This document shows positions 10,317 through 18,834 of a stretch of DNA of 64,000 bases, one piece after another. Location of the stretch: NCBI RefSeq assembly GCF_007829885.1, contig NZ_VIWW01000001.1, forward strand, positions 6,366,119 to 6,430,118. The letters are read 5' to 3'. Below the pieces are notes generated by a model. It was not told the origin of the DNA. It did no database searches and worked only from the letters and a program-made list of their open reading frames with translations. The stretch comes from Streptomyces brevispora. GTDB lineage: Bacteria > Actinomycetota > Actinomycetes > Streptomycetales > Streptomycetaceae. How positions within the stretch are numbered: position 1 is the stretch's first letter; every line of letters starts with the position of its first letter. Made by a program: the position numbers and the translations under genes.

Positions 10317-12083
10317 TCAGGACGTTACGGAGAGATCGTCACCGTAGACCGTGCCCTGCCCGTACCAGCCGTGCAGATAGACCGTCACCGCACCGCTGGA
10401 CCCGGTGGTGAAGGACACCGACTGCTTGGCGTAACCGCTGGAGGAGCCCCAGGTATTCGCCGTCGCACCGCCCCGGACACCGAGGTAGCCGTAGTTGCCC
10501 TGCACCCAACCGCTGAGCGTGTACTTGGTGTTGGGGGACAGGGTGAGCGTCTGCGTGCACTCGCCGGTCTGCGACGAGGTGGCCGCCACGGCGAGCGCGT
10601 GCGTACCGCCGTGCACCGGGGTGGAGACGACCGAGCCGCCGGACTCACAGGTCCAGGGGCCGAGCGAACCCGTCTCGAAGTCGCCGTTCACCAGCGCTCC
10701 GGTGCCGCCGCCCGGACCGGAGACCGTGAGCGTGAAGGTTGCCGCGTGGCTGAGCGTGCCCGCCGCACCGGTCACATTGATCTTGTACGTGCCGGGCGCC
10801 GCCGATGCCGAGGCGTTGACCGTCAGCGTCGACGTGCCGCCCGCGGTGACCGAGGCCGGGCTGAGCGCCGCCGTCACACCGGCCGGCGCGCCGCTCGCCG
10901 TCAGCGCGACGGTCTTGGCGCTGCCGGAGGTGACCGCGGTGCTCACGGTCGCCTTGGCCGTTCCGCCGGGGGCGACCGTCGCCGAACCGGGGGCGACGGC
11001 CACCGAGTAGTCGTCCGTCACCGGGTCCGTGCCACCGGTGGTGAAGGGCGCGAACGTGTGGCTGAAATACCACGTGTCCTGCGCGATCCCGGAGCAGGTG
11101 TCGCTGCCACCGGTGCCGGGGCAGCCGCCGTTGTCGCGCTGCAGTGCCCAGAACGACAGGGTGCTGACGCCCTTGGAGACGGCCCAGTCGTAGACCGTGG
11201 TGGCGTTGGCCGTGGTGAACGTCTCGGCGGGGCCGTAGTCGTCGATGCCCGGCATCTCGATGATGCCGGTCATGCCCCACAGCTGCGCGTCGGTCTTCGA
11301 CGGGTAGAGCTTGGCCAGCTGGCCCTTCAGACCGGTGATCGAGGTCTGGGTGTCCTGCGCCATGTTGTGCGAGGCACCGTCGTAGTAGTCGAACGTCATG
11401 AGGTTCACGACGTCGACCTGGGCGCCGTTGGCCACCGCGTTCTTGAGCACGGCGAGCCCGCTGGCGGCGAGACCACTGGTCGTGGTGGGCAGGGTGTACG
11501 AGATCTGCACCGAGCGGCCGTTGGCGGCGGCCCAGTCCTGCACCTTCTTGATCGCCTTGTTGCGGCGGTCGATTCCGGCGCTGTTCTCCAGCGAGTTGTC
11601 CTCGATGTCCATGTCGAGGCGGGACACGTCGTAGGTCGTGATGACCTTCTCGTACGCCGCGGCGATGGAGTCGACCTTCGTGCAGCTGTCGGCGATCTCG
11701 GTGCCGCCGTTGTCGGCCGCGTACCCGCCGAACGACGGAATCACATCGCCGCCGCGCGACCGGATGGTCGTGAAGTCCGCGCCGTACTCGGACCGGGCGA
11801 TGGGAGTGCTCGAATCGCCGTTCCAGTACGGGGTACAGGAACCGCGGGCCTCGGTCTGGACGAAGGCCATGGTCAGGTACTTGACACCGGACGCCTGCGC
11901 GAGCGCGGCCGGGCTGTCCCCGTTGTAGGCCTCGAAGTACGGGGCGAAGACATGCGCGGGCAGGGGAGTGGCGGCGGTTGCGGCGGCCTGCGCGCCGGCG
12001 CCTGATCCGAGGACCAGACCTGCGGACGCGACGGCCGTGGCCAGAGCGCTCAGGACGGTGGCGACTGTTCTTGGACGTCTCAT
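10317..12083 (-). CDS. Secreted GH18 chitinase with C-terminal carbohydrate-binding module
   Basis: A 588-aa exported protein. The signal peptide (MRRPRTVATVLSALATAV to AQAAA) is followed by a GH18 barrel at about residues 40-340. The catalytic strand reads LDMDIED, keeping the D-x-D-x-E core with the acid/base Glu, and the active-site strand VVNLMTFDYYDG is also present. Residues of roughly 355-450 form an Ig-like module (SVAVAPGSATVAPGG), and about 455-588 form a beta-sandwich CBM (VNGDFETGSLGPWTCESGG). It should hydrolyse extracellular chitin. GGGAG before the ATG at 12083 fixes the start. A DasR-type operator lies about 140 bp upstream, so GlcNAc-responsive repression is likely. Confidence 0.88.
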   Translation of the reverse strand: MRRPRTVATVLSALATAVASAGLVLGSGAGAQAAATAATPLPAHVFAPYFEAYNGDSPAALAQASGVKYLTMAFVQTEARGSCTPYWNGDSSTPIARSEYGADFTTIRSRGGDVIPSFGGYAADNGGTEIADSCTKVDSIAAAYEKVITTYDVSRLDMDIEDNSLENSAGIDRRNKAIKKVQDWAAANGRSVQISYTLPTTTSGLAASGLAVLKNAVANGAQVDVVNLMTFDYYDGASHNMAQDTQTSITGLKGQLAKLYPSKTDAQLWGMTGIIEMPGIDDYGPAETFTTANATTVYDWAVSKGVSTLSFWALQRDNGGCPGTGGSDTCSGIAQDTWYFSHTFAPFTTGGTDPVTDDYSVAVAPGSATVAPGGTAKATVSTAVTSGSAKTVALTASGAPAGVTAALSPASVTAGGTSTLTVNASASAAPGTYKINVTGAAGTLSHAATFTLTVSGPGGGTGALVNGDFETGSLGPWTCESGGSVVSTPVHGGTHALAVAATSSQTGECTQTLTLSPNTKYTLSGWVQGNYGYLGVRGGATANTWGSSSGYAKQSVSFTTGSSGAVTVYLHGWYGQGTVYGDDLSVTS

Positions 12084-12223
12084 GGGGTAGCTCCCAGCGG
12101 AGTGAGACAACGGGCGGATCGCACGGCTCTGCCGCGCCCGTCGAGGGCGCGGCCCGTTCCTGTGATTCCCGGCCGGGGGTCACGTGCCGCACGGTGAGGA
12201 GAGGCCGTGAGGCATGCCCATAA

Positions 12224-12237
12224 TTGGTCTGGACCAA
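12224..12237. promoter_or_regulatory. DasR-responsive element (dre) upstream of the chitinase
   Basis: TTGGTC-TG-GACCAA is a near-perfect palindrome matching the core of the Streptomyces dre consensus (TGGTCTAGACCA) except in the central bases. It sits in the 248-bp gap upstream of the chitinase. DasR is a GntR-family repressor released by glucosamine-6-phosphate, and it controls many chitinase genes. The site assignment is from the motif alone. Confidence 0.75.
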
Positions 12238-12331
12238 CTGACTGTCAATGTTCTTTACTGTTTCATTCCTCTTTGCTTGCCCGAACGGGCAACGCCCAAG
12301 ACAAAAGGGGGAGTTGGGTATGAAGAAGCGG

Positions 12332-14755
12332 TCAGCCGAGGTGGAGCGAGGCCCGGAGGTACGCCGCCGTCCTGCCGGCCTCCGACCGGGCCACGTCCAC
12401 GGGCGGGCCCGTCGCCACGATCCGGCCGCCCCGGTCGCCGCCACCCGGCCCGAGGTCGATCACCCAGTCGGCACCCGCGACCACGGCCATGTCGTGCTCG
12501 ACGACCACCACGCTGCTGCCGGCGTCGACCAGCCCGTGCAACTGCCGCATCAGCACCTCGACATCGGCCGGATGCAGCCCCGTCGTCGGCTCGTCGAGCA
12601 GATAGAGGGTGTGGCCCCGGCGGGCGCGCTGAAGCTCCGCGGCCAGCTTGATCCGCTGCGCCTCGCCACCGGACAGCTCCGTCGCCGGCTGACCGAGCCG
12701 CAGGTAGCCGAGCCCCACATCGAGCAGGGTCCGCAGACTGCGTTCGGCGGCCGGGGTGCCGGCGAAGAAACCGGCAGCCGACTCCACCGTCAGGTCCAGT
12801 ACCTGGGCGATGTTCAGCCCGCGCAGGGTCACTTCGAGAGTCTCCGGGTTGTACCGCGCGCCGTGGCAGTCCGGGCAGGGCGCATACGTGCTGGGCAGGA
12901 AGAGCAGCTCCACGGACACGAACCCCTCGCCCTGGCAGGTCTCGCACCGGCCGCCCGCCACGTTGAAGGAGAACCGCCCGGCCCGGTAACCGCGCTCAAC
13001 TGCCGTACCGGTACCGGCGAACAGCTTGCGCACGACGTCGAAGAGCCCGGTGTACGTGGCCAGGTTGGAACGCGGAGTGCGGCCGATGGGCTTCTGATCG
13101 ACCTGGACGAGGCGGTCCACCGCCTCCAGCCCCTCGGCCCAGGCGCACCCGGGTGCGGGCCGCTCCTGCGGCTGTCCGGCATCGGCCGGGGACCGCCGGT
13201 CGGCCAGGACATCCGCCAGCACCTGCCCCACCAGCGTCGACTTGCCCGAGCCCGAGACCCCCGTGACGGCGGTGAACACCCCGAGCGGGAACGCGGCGTC
13301 CACGCCGTGCACATTGTGGCGCTCGACCCCGTGCAGCCGCAGCCACCCGGAGGGCGCGCGCACCTCGCGCACCGGGACGGGTGCAGCGTCGAAGAGGAAG
13401 CGCCGCGTCGCCGACTCCGCGACGTCGGCGAGCCCGGCCGGCGGGCCGCTGTGCAGTACCCGACCGCCGTGCTCACCGGCCAATGGCCCCACATCGACGA
13501 GCCAGTCGGCCTGCCGCACCACATCCAGTTGGTGCTCCACGACGAACACCGTGTTCCCGGCCTCCTTCAGCCGCCCCAGCACCGCGAGCAGCGACTCGGT
13601 GTCCGCCGGGTGCAGACCGGCGGACGGCTCGTCCAGGACGTAGACGACGCCGAAGAGCCCGGAACGCAACTGCGTGGCCAGTCGCAGCCGTTGGAGCTCA
13701 CCGGAAGAGAGCGTCGGAGCCGTGCGGTCCAGGCTGAGGTAGCCGAGACCGAGTTCGGCGACCGGCTCGATCCGGGCCAGCAGATCGGCCGTCAGCACCC
13801 GGGCGGTGCCGCCGCCACCGGCCGCCGCCAGCACCTCGGCGAGCCCGGTCAGCGGGAGTCCCGCCAGCTCCGCGATCGTACGGCCGGCGAAGGTGACCGC
13901 CATGGCCTCCGGCCGCAGCCGCGCGCCGCCACAGACCGGACACGGCTCACTGGTCAGGAAGCGCTCGGCCTTAGCCCGCAGGGCCCGGCTCCGGGAGTCG
14001 GCGAACGTATGCATCACATAGCGACGCGCGCTCATGTACGTGCCCTGGTACGGGCGTTGGATCCGGCCCGCATCGCGCACGGGATGGACGGTCACCACCG
14101 GCTGCTCGTCGGTGAACAGGATCCACTCCCGGTCGGCCGGGTCGAGCTCGTGCCACGGCCGTTCGACGTCGTACCCCAGGGCGTCCAGCACATCGCGCAG
14201 GTTCTTGCCCTGCCACGCCCCCGGCCAGGCAGCGATCGCGCCGCCCCTGATCGACAGCGAGGGATCGGGGACCAGCAACTCCTCGGTGGTGCGGTGGACC
14301 CGGCCGAGGCCGTGGCACCGCGGACAGGCCCCCGCGGCGGTGTTCGGCGAGAACGCGTCGGAGTCCAGCCGCTCGGCGCCCGCCGGATACGTTCCGGCCC
14401 GGGAGAACAGCATGCGCAGGGAGTTGGACAACGTGGTCACCGTACCGACGGAGGACCGGGCGCCCGGCGCCGACCTGCGCTGCTCCAGTGAGACGGCCGG
14501 CGGCAGCCCGGTGATCTCACCCACCGCGGGTGCGCCGACCTGATGAATCAGCCGCCGGGCGTACGGTGCGACGGACTCGAAATAGCGGCGCTGGGCCTCC
14601 GCGTAGATCGTCCCGAAGGCCAGCGAGGACTTCCCGGAGCCGGAGACACCGGTGAAGACGGTGAGGGTGTCGCGCGGGATGTCGACGTGGACGTCCTGGA
14701 GATTGTGCTCGCGGGCGCCGCGGACCCTGACGTACGGATCGTGGGGGGTGGGCAT
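12332..14755 (-). CDS. UvrA-like ABC ATPase (DrrC/UvrA2 type)
   Basis: An 807-aa protein with two ABC halves of the UvrA superfamily: Walker A GVSGSGKSSLA and GVSGSGKSTLV, signatures LSSGELQRLRLA and LSGGEAQRIKLA, Walker B VLDEPSAGLHP and LLDEPTTGLHP, and Cys-pair zinc modules (CPRC, CETC, CPDC). It is clearly shorter than housekeeping UvrA (about 950-1000 aa), which fits the UvrA2/DrrC branch linked to tolerance of DNA-binding drugs. There is no transporter domain. The frame is open for 75 codons before MPTPHDP, but family homology begins there. It is monocistronic. Confidence 0.85.
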   Translation of the reverse strand: MPTPHDPYVRVRGAREHNLQDVHVDIPRDTLTVFTGVSGSGKSSLAFGTIYAEAQRRYFESVAPYARRLIHQVGAPAVGEITGLPPAVSLEQRRSAPGARSSVGTVTTLSNSLRMLFSRAGTYPAGAERLDSDAFSPNTAAGACPRCHGLGRVHRTTEELLVPDPSLSIRGGAIAAWPGAWQGKNLRDVLDALGYDVERPWHELDPADREWILFTDEQPVVTVHPVRDAGRIQRPYQGTYMSARRYVMHTFADSRSRALRAKAERFLTSEPCPVCGGARLRPEAMAVTFAGRTIAELAGLPLTGLAEVLAAAGGGGTARVLTADLLARIEPVAELGLGYLSLDRTAPTLSSGELQRLRLATQLRSGLFGVVYVLDEPSAGLHPADTESLLAVLGRLKEAGNTVFVVEHQLDVVRQADWLVDVGPLAGEHGGRVLHSGPPAGLADVAESATRRFLFDAAPVPVREVRAPSGWLRLHGVERHNVHGVDAAFPLGVFTAVTGVSGSGKSTLVGQVLADVLADRRSPADAGQPQERPAPGCAWAEGLEAVDRLVQVDQKPIGRTPRSNLATYTGLFDVVRKLFAGTGTAVERGYRAGRFSFNVAGGRCETCQGEGFVSVELLFLPSTYAPCPDCHGARYNPETLEVTLRGLNIAQVLDLTVESAAGFFAGTPAAERSLRTLLDVGLGYLRLGQPATELSGGEAQRIKLAAELQRARRGHTLYLLDEPTTGLHPADVEVLMRQLHGLVDAGSSVVVVEHDMAVVAGADWVIDLGPGGGDRGGRIVATGPPVDVARSEAGRTAAYLRASLHLG

Positions 14756-15205
14756 GGGGGCGGGGACTCCATACGGTTCGGGGCGGGCCGGCCGGGGCGA
14801 ACAGTCCGATTTTAGTGCCTTCCGTCCGGATCGGGCCGATTGGTTGAGCCGTCCGCACCGCGCCGGGTCGTCGAAGGCCGCGCCGCCTCGGTCTGCCGGC
14901 CCCGTGAGCGACGACGCCCGGCCGGAACGCTGCCGCAAGGACGTGGTGGCCCGGCCGGCCGGCCCGACGGGCGCCTGCACATGCGGTGCGACGGCTACCG
15001 CCGGGCGGCCCGCCGGACCGAGCCGGGGATCCTTGAGCGGCTGGGCCGGGCGTGTGAGGTGGGGATGCTGGTCGACGACGACGAACTGGTCTGCGACGCG
15101 GCGGAGCCGGCCGGATTCACCGTGCGGCGCCCGCTGGACGCAGGTGTCGCCCGTGCTGAAGGAGGCGCAGGAGCGGGAAGGGCGTACCTGACCCGGCCGG
15201 GTCCC
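14756..15205. other. Non-coding gap with a possible decayed coding remnant
   Basis: There is no intact gene in these 450 bases. On the plus strand near 14980-15130 one frame gives MRCDGYRRAARRTEPGIL and LGRACEVGMLVDDDELVC, continuing in another frame as VLKEAQEREGR near 15152. That looks like the frameshifted end of an unidentified small protein. It has no start or RBS. Confidence 0.25.
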
Positions 15206-15421
15206 TCAGCCCTTTTCGTCGAGCCGGAAGCCGACTTTCAGGCTGACCTGGTAGTGCTCGATCTGGCCATCCTTGATCTGGCCGCGCACCTCGGTGATCT
15301 CGAACCAGTCGAGATTGTGCAACGTTTCCGATGCTTTCGCGACCCCGTTGCGGATCGCCGCATCAGTGCCCTCATGGGAGGTTCCTACGATCTCAGTGAC
15401 GCGATACGTGTGATGTGACAT
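15206..15421 (-). CDS. Dodecin family flavin-binding protein
   Basis: A 71-aa protein (MSHHTYRVTEIVGTSHEG... NLDWFEITEVRGQIKDG) matching the short dodecin fold of one helix against a three-stranded sheet. The conserved W-F-E-V/I segment places the aromatic residue that sandwiches flavin between subunits. Dodecins form 12-mers that store or buffer flavins. The ATG at 15421 follows a GGAG-type ribosome site (GAGAGGAG on the coding strand). The upstream in-frame ATG at 15457 would add 12 atypical residues. Confidence 0.88.
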   Translation of the reverse strand: MSHHTYRVTEIVGTSHEGTDAAIRNGVAKASETLHNLDWFEITEVRGQIKDGQIEHYQVSLKVGFRLDEKG

Positions 15422-15521
15422 GATTTGTCTCCTCTCGTCTCTACCAAGGTGCCCCACCTTTGTGGGGTTCGCGAGAGTTCACATTGTGGTTGCGTGTCCG
15501 GAACCGGCCTTGACCAAACTA

Positions 15522-15535
15522 TTGGTCCATACCAA
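15522..15535. promoter_or_regulatory. DasR-like site upstream of a sugar-binding lipoprotein
   Basis: TTGGTCCATACCAA keeps both TTGGT and ACCAA arms at the spacing of a dre element. A half-site TGACCAA lies 11 bases before it. It is 87 bp upstream of the lipoprotein start and also lies upstream of dodecin on the other strand. Regulation by DasR is inferred. Confidence 0.5.
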
Positions 15536-15621
15536 AATCCAGCCACGCCCGTGCGAGCGCAGCCCGCAGTCCCCCACACCGGGTCATGAGTTTGTCGTGC
15601 TGTTTCGCAGAAGGTGACCCC

Positions 15622-16878
15622 GTGAAGAACCGCATGCTCGTAGGAGCTGTTGCCCTGATATCCGTTGCCGCGCTGGGTGGGTGCGGTTTGATCCCGGGTT
15701 CGGGCGGCTCAGGCAGCAAGAAAGTCACGATCTGGCTGATGAAGGACAGTGTTACCCCCGACTTCCTGGAAACTTTCAAGAAGTCGTACGAAGAGGAGCA
15801 CTCGTCGATTGAGCTGGAGTTCAAGATCCAGAGCTGGAGCGGCATCGGGCCGAAGGTCATCGACGCCCTGGGCGGAAAGGACACCCCGGACGTCATCGAG
15901 GTCGGGAACACCCAGGTCGCCCAGTACGCGGAGAGCGGCGGTCTGCGTGATCTGACCCTGGAGTCGATGCGTGACCTCGGCAGCGAGGACTGGCTGCCCG
16001 GTCTCGCCGAACCCGGCAGCATCGGGGGCGTACAGTACGGAATCCCCTGGTACGCGGCCAACCGCGTAGTGATCTACAACAAGGACCTCTTCGAGCAGGC
16101 GGGCATCACATCCCCGCCGAAGACCCGCGAGCAGTGGATCGCGGACAGCAAGAAGCTGAACCGCGACGGCATTCAGGGCATGTACCTGCCTGGCCAGAAC
16201 TGGTACGTACTTTCCGGGTTCATCTGGGACGAGGGCGGTGAACTCGCCAGCGAGAAGGGCGGCGACTGGCAGGGCACCCTCAACACCCCCGCCGCCCTCA
16301 AGGGCATGGAGTTCTACCAGGAGCTCCAGGCGCTGGGCGCTGGGCCCAAGAACGCGGATGAGGAAAAGCCCCCGCAGGGCGATGTGTTCGCCGAGGGGAA
16401 CGTCGCACAGATCATTTCAACCCCCAGCACCGCGACGCTGATCGAGAAGGCGAATCCCGAACTCAAGGGGAAACTCGGCTACTTCCCGATCCCGGGCAAG
16501 ACCTCGAAGGCTCCCGGTTCCGTATTCACCGGCGGATCCGATTTGATCGTTCCGGAGAAGGCGCATCAGCGGAGCGCCGGAATCGCCGTGATCAAGGAGC
16601 TGGCCGGCGCGAAGTGGCAGGAGGTGCTGGCCAAGACCATGAGCTACGTGCCCAACAAGACCACTCTGGCCCATGTCATCGAGGGCGAGGAGAGCACCGC
16701 CGTGATGGCCGAGGGCGCCGCCGAAGGCCACGCCACCCCCAACTCGCCTCAGTGGGCGGCGGTGGAGGCCGACAACCCGATCAAGCTGTACATGACGGCG
16801 GTCCTGCAGGGCGAGGACCCGGCGAAGGCGGCGAAGACCGCCTCGGAGAAGATCACGGCAGCGCTCGCGGGTAGCTGA
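15622..16878 (+). CDS. ABC transporter sugar-binding lipoprotein
   Basis: A 418-aa protein with a lipoprotein signal (VKNRMLVGAVALISVAAL, lipobox LGGC) and the periplasmic-binding-protein type 1 (MalE-like) fold: KKVTIWLMKDSVTPDF, DTPDVIEVGNTQVAQYAE, YGIPWYAANRVVIYNKDLF, GMYLPGQNWYVLSGFIWDEGG. These resemble Streptomyces chitobiose/GlcNAc binders such as DasA and NgcE. AGAAGG before the GTG at 15622 supports the start. No permease or ATPase gene is adjacent, so it must use a transporter encoded elsewhere (MsiK typically energises such systems). The DasR-like operator upstream supports an amino-sugar ligand. Confidence 0.8.
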   Translation: MKNRMLVGAVALISVAALGGCGLIPGSGGSGSKKVTIWLMKDSVTPDFLETFKKSYEEEHSSIELEFKIQSWSGIGPKVIDALGGKDTPDVIEVGNTQVAQYAESGGLRDLTLESMRDLGSEDWLPGLAEPGSIGGVQYGIPWYAANRVVIYNKDLFEQAGITSPPKTREQWIADSKKLNRDGIQGMYLPGQNWYVLSGFIWDEGGELASEKGGDWQGTLNTPAALKGMEFYQELQALGAGPKNADEEKPPQGDVFAEGNVAQIISTPSTATLIEKANPELKGKLGYFPIPGKTSKAPGSVFTGGSDLIVPEKAHQRSAGIAVIKELAGAKWQEVLAKTMSYVPNKTTLAHVIEGEESTAVMAEGAAEGHATPNSPQWAAVEADNPIKLYMTAVLQGEDPAKAAKTASEKITAALAGS

Positions 16879-16994
16879 CCGGGCAGTCCCACGGAGCACG
16901 CGAGCCCGTGCGCACCGTGGGATTCAGCCGTCGCACATCCCGGCTCTCCATGGCGGACACGTCGAATCCAGCCGGTCACGGAAGAAGTAAGGAG

Positions 16995-17024
16995 CCGGGC
17001 CGCCGCACCACTGCGGCGGCCCGG
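16995..17024 (+). terminator. Hairpin terminator after the binding-protein gene
   Basis: A 13-bp perfect stem, CCGGGCCGCCGCA with TGCGGCGGCCCGG, and a CCAC loop. It lies between the lipoprotein gene and olsB. Confidence 0.7.
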
Positions 17025-17059
17025 CAGCCGCCCTTGCCGACCCGTCCCCGGAGACCGTC

Positions 17060-17884
17060 ATGCATGCGCTGCCCACCGCTTCCACCGCCGTCCCCCTCAC
17101 CGCCGCCCCGCCCGCCGCGGTGCGGAAGTCGGCACGGCCGTCCGCCCCGCCGCGCTACCGCGTCTCCCTCGCCGTGGACCAGGCGGAGATACGCGCCGCC
17201 CAGCGCCTACGCCACCAGGTCTTCGCCGCCGAGTTCGGCGCCCGGCTGGAGGGGCCCGAACCGGGTCTGGACAGCGACGCGTTCGACGCGTACTGCGACC
17301 ACCTCCTCGTCCGGGAGGTGGCCACCGGCGACATCGTCGCCACCTACCGCCTCCTGCCGCCCGAGCGAGCCCGGATCGCCGGACGCCTCTACGCCGAGGG
17401 CGAGTTCGACCTCTCCCGGCTCGCCCCGATCCGCGACGACCTGGTCGAGGTCGGCCGCTCCTGCGTCCACCCGGCCCACCGCGACGGCGCGGTCATCGCC
17501 CTGATCTGGGCCGGTCTGGCCCGCTACATGGAACGCGGCGGACACAACTGGCTGGCCGGCTGCTGCTCGATCCCCCTCACCGACGGTGGCGCGGCAGCGG
17601 CCCGCGCCTGGGAGACGGTGCGGAACAAGCACCTGGCGCCCGAGGACTACTGGGTCTCCCCGCACCGCCTCTGGCAGCCTCCGACCCCGTTCCCGGGCGG
17701 CCCCGGCGGGCTCTCCTCGCTCCCGGCCCTGCTGCGCGGCTATCTGCGCCTCGGCGCCCGGATCTGCGGGGCACCCGCCCACGACCCCGATTTCAACGTC
17801 GCCGATCTGTACGTCCTGCTGTCGCTGCGCGGCACCGACCCGCGCTATCTGCGCCACTTCCTCTCGCTCGCCCCGCAGCAGTGA
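17060..17884 (+). CDS. olsB: Ornithine N-acyltransferase-like protein (OlsB)
   Basis: A 274-aa GNAT-fold acyltransferase of the hemolysin/OlsB family. Motifs include RLRHQVFAAEFGARLEG, DAYCDHLLVREVATGDIV and the conserved EVGRSCVHPAHRDGAVIALIWAGL. OlsB acylates ornithine with a 3-hydroxyacyl chain from ACP to make lyso-ornithine lipid. It overlaps the downstream acyltransferase by four bases (GTGA), giving the standard olsBA pair for ornithine lipid, a phosphorus-free membrane lipid made by streptomycetes. The ATG at 17060 is preceded by CCCCGGAGACC, which contains GGAG. Confidence 0.8.
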   Translation: MHALPTASTAVPLTAAPPAAVRKSARPSAPPRYRVSLAVDQAEIRAAQRLRHQVFAAEFGARLEGPEPGLDSDAFDAYCDHLLVREVATGDIVATYRLLPPERARIAGRLYAEGEFDLSRLAPIRDDLVEVGRSCVHPAHRDGAVIALIWAGLARYMERGGHNWLAGCCSIPLTDGGAAAARAWETVRNKHLAPEDYWVSPHRLWQPPTPFPGGPGGLSSLPALLRGYLRLGARICGAPAHDPDFNVADLYVLLSLRGTDPRYLRHFLSLAPQQ

Positions 17885-18834
17885 GTCACTGGCTGCCCGC
17901 CTCACCCTGCACCCCGTCCACCTGCGCAGGCCACCTGGGGCCGGCCAGGCACCCGGTCCCGGCGGCGGCCCTGCTCCTGGCCGGATGCGCACTGACCCTC
18001 ACCGGAGCGCTGTGCGCCCCGCTCGCGCTACCGCTGCTCGGCCGGTCCCGGCGGGAGCGGCTGATCAGGTGCTGGGCGTACGGGGTGGTGCGGGCCTTCG
18101 GGGTGCGGGTGCGGGTCCTCGGCCCGCCGGTCGTGCGGGGCGGCCCCTCGCTCGCGCAGGGAGACCTCTCGGCGGCGCGGGGCGGCGCCTCGCTCGCGCA
18201 GGGAGACCTCTCGGCGGCGCGGGGCGGCGCCTCGCTCGTGCAGGGCGGCGCTCAGGGTTTGCTCGTCGTCGCGAACCATGTCTCGTGGCTGGACATCCCG
18301 CTGGTCGCGGCTGTGTTCCCCGGCCGGATGCTGGCCAAGAGCGACATCCGGCACTGGCCGCTGCTCGGTCCGCTCGCGGCGCTCGGCGGCACCCTGTTCG
18401 TCGAGCGTGAGCGGCTGCGCGCGCTGCCCGACACGGTGCGCGCCGTCGCCTCGGCGCTGCGGGACGGGGCACGGGTCGTGGTCTTCCCGGAGGGCAGCAC
18501 CTGGTGCGGGCGCGGGCCGGGCGGCCGGTTCCGCCCCGCCGCGTTCCAGGCCGCGATCGATGCCGGGGCCGCGGTCCAGCCGCTACGCATCCGCTACCGC
18601 GGTGGTCCACCGCGAAACCTCGCCCCGGCAGGCGCCGCCGCGTTCGTCGGCGACGACCCGCTGACCGCCTCGCTCTGGCGGGTGGTGACGTCGGCCGGGC
18701 TGACCGCCGAGATCCGCGTTCTGCCGCAGATCCCGGCGGGCAGCCTGCCCGGCCGACGGGCGCTTGCCCGGCTGGCTCAGTCCACCGTGGCCAGCGACAG
18801 CGCGAACCGGCCCGCCGAGTCGGTCCACCACTGA
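17881..18834 (+). CDS. olsA: Lyso-ornithine lipid O-acyltransferase (PlsC family, OlsA)
   Basis: A 317-aa PlsC-like acyltransferase. An N-terminal hydrophobic segment (VPAAALLLAGCALTLTGAL) is followed by the catalytic NHVSWLD (HX4D) motif, the FVERERL motif, and the FPEGSTWCG motif. It completes ornithine lipid made by OlsB. Between the membrane segment and the HX4D motif lies an in-frame array of a 14-residue unit absent from typical family members (see the repeat entry). Its last 58 bases overlap the 3' end of egtD on the opposite strand. Confidence 0.8.
   Translation: MSHWLPASPCTPSTCAGHLGPARHPVPAAALLLAGCALTLTGALCAPLALPLLGRSRRERLIRCWAYGVVRAFGVRVRVLGPPVVRGGPSLAQGDLSAARGGASLAQGDLSAARGGASLVQGGAQGLLVVANHVSWLDIPLVAAVFPGRMLAKSDIRHWPLLGPLAALGGTLFVERERLRALPDTVRAVASALRDGARVVVFPEGSTWCGRGPGGRFRPAAFQAAIDAGAAVQPLRIRYRGGPPRNLAPAGAAAFVGDDPLTASLWRVVTSAGLTAEIRVLPQIPAGSLPGRRALARLAQSTVASDSANRPAESVHH
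18139..18250 (+). repeat. In-frame 42-bp tandem repeat inside olsA
   Basis: Units start at 18139, 18181 and 18223 (the last partial). The first two differ by one base in 42. Each encodes GG(P/A)SLAQGDLSAAR, so copy-number change would keep the frame. It is located just before the catalytic NHVSWLD motif. Confidence 0.85.

Noticed and set aside
10371..12005. A 544-codon frame antisense to the chitinase
   Set aside because: It is a low-complexity Arg/Gly shadow, and the chitinase has signal peptide, catalytic motif and CBM.
12248..14491. A 747-codon plus-strand frame over the UvrA-like gene
   Set aside because: It is rich in Arg, Gly, His and Gln with no domain. The minus strand encodes both ABC halves with full motifs.
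15622..18834. Reading the binding protein, olsB and olsA as one operon
   Set aside because: A 13-bp perfect hairpin at 16995-17024 and a 180-base gap separate the binding-protein gene from olsB.
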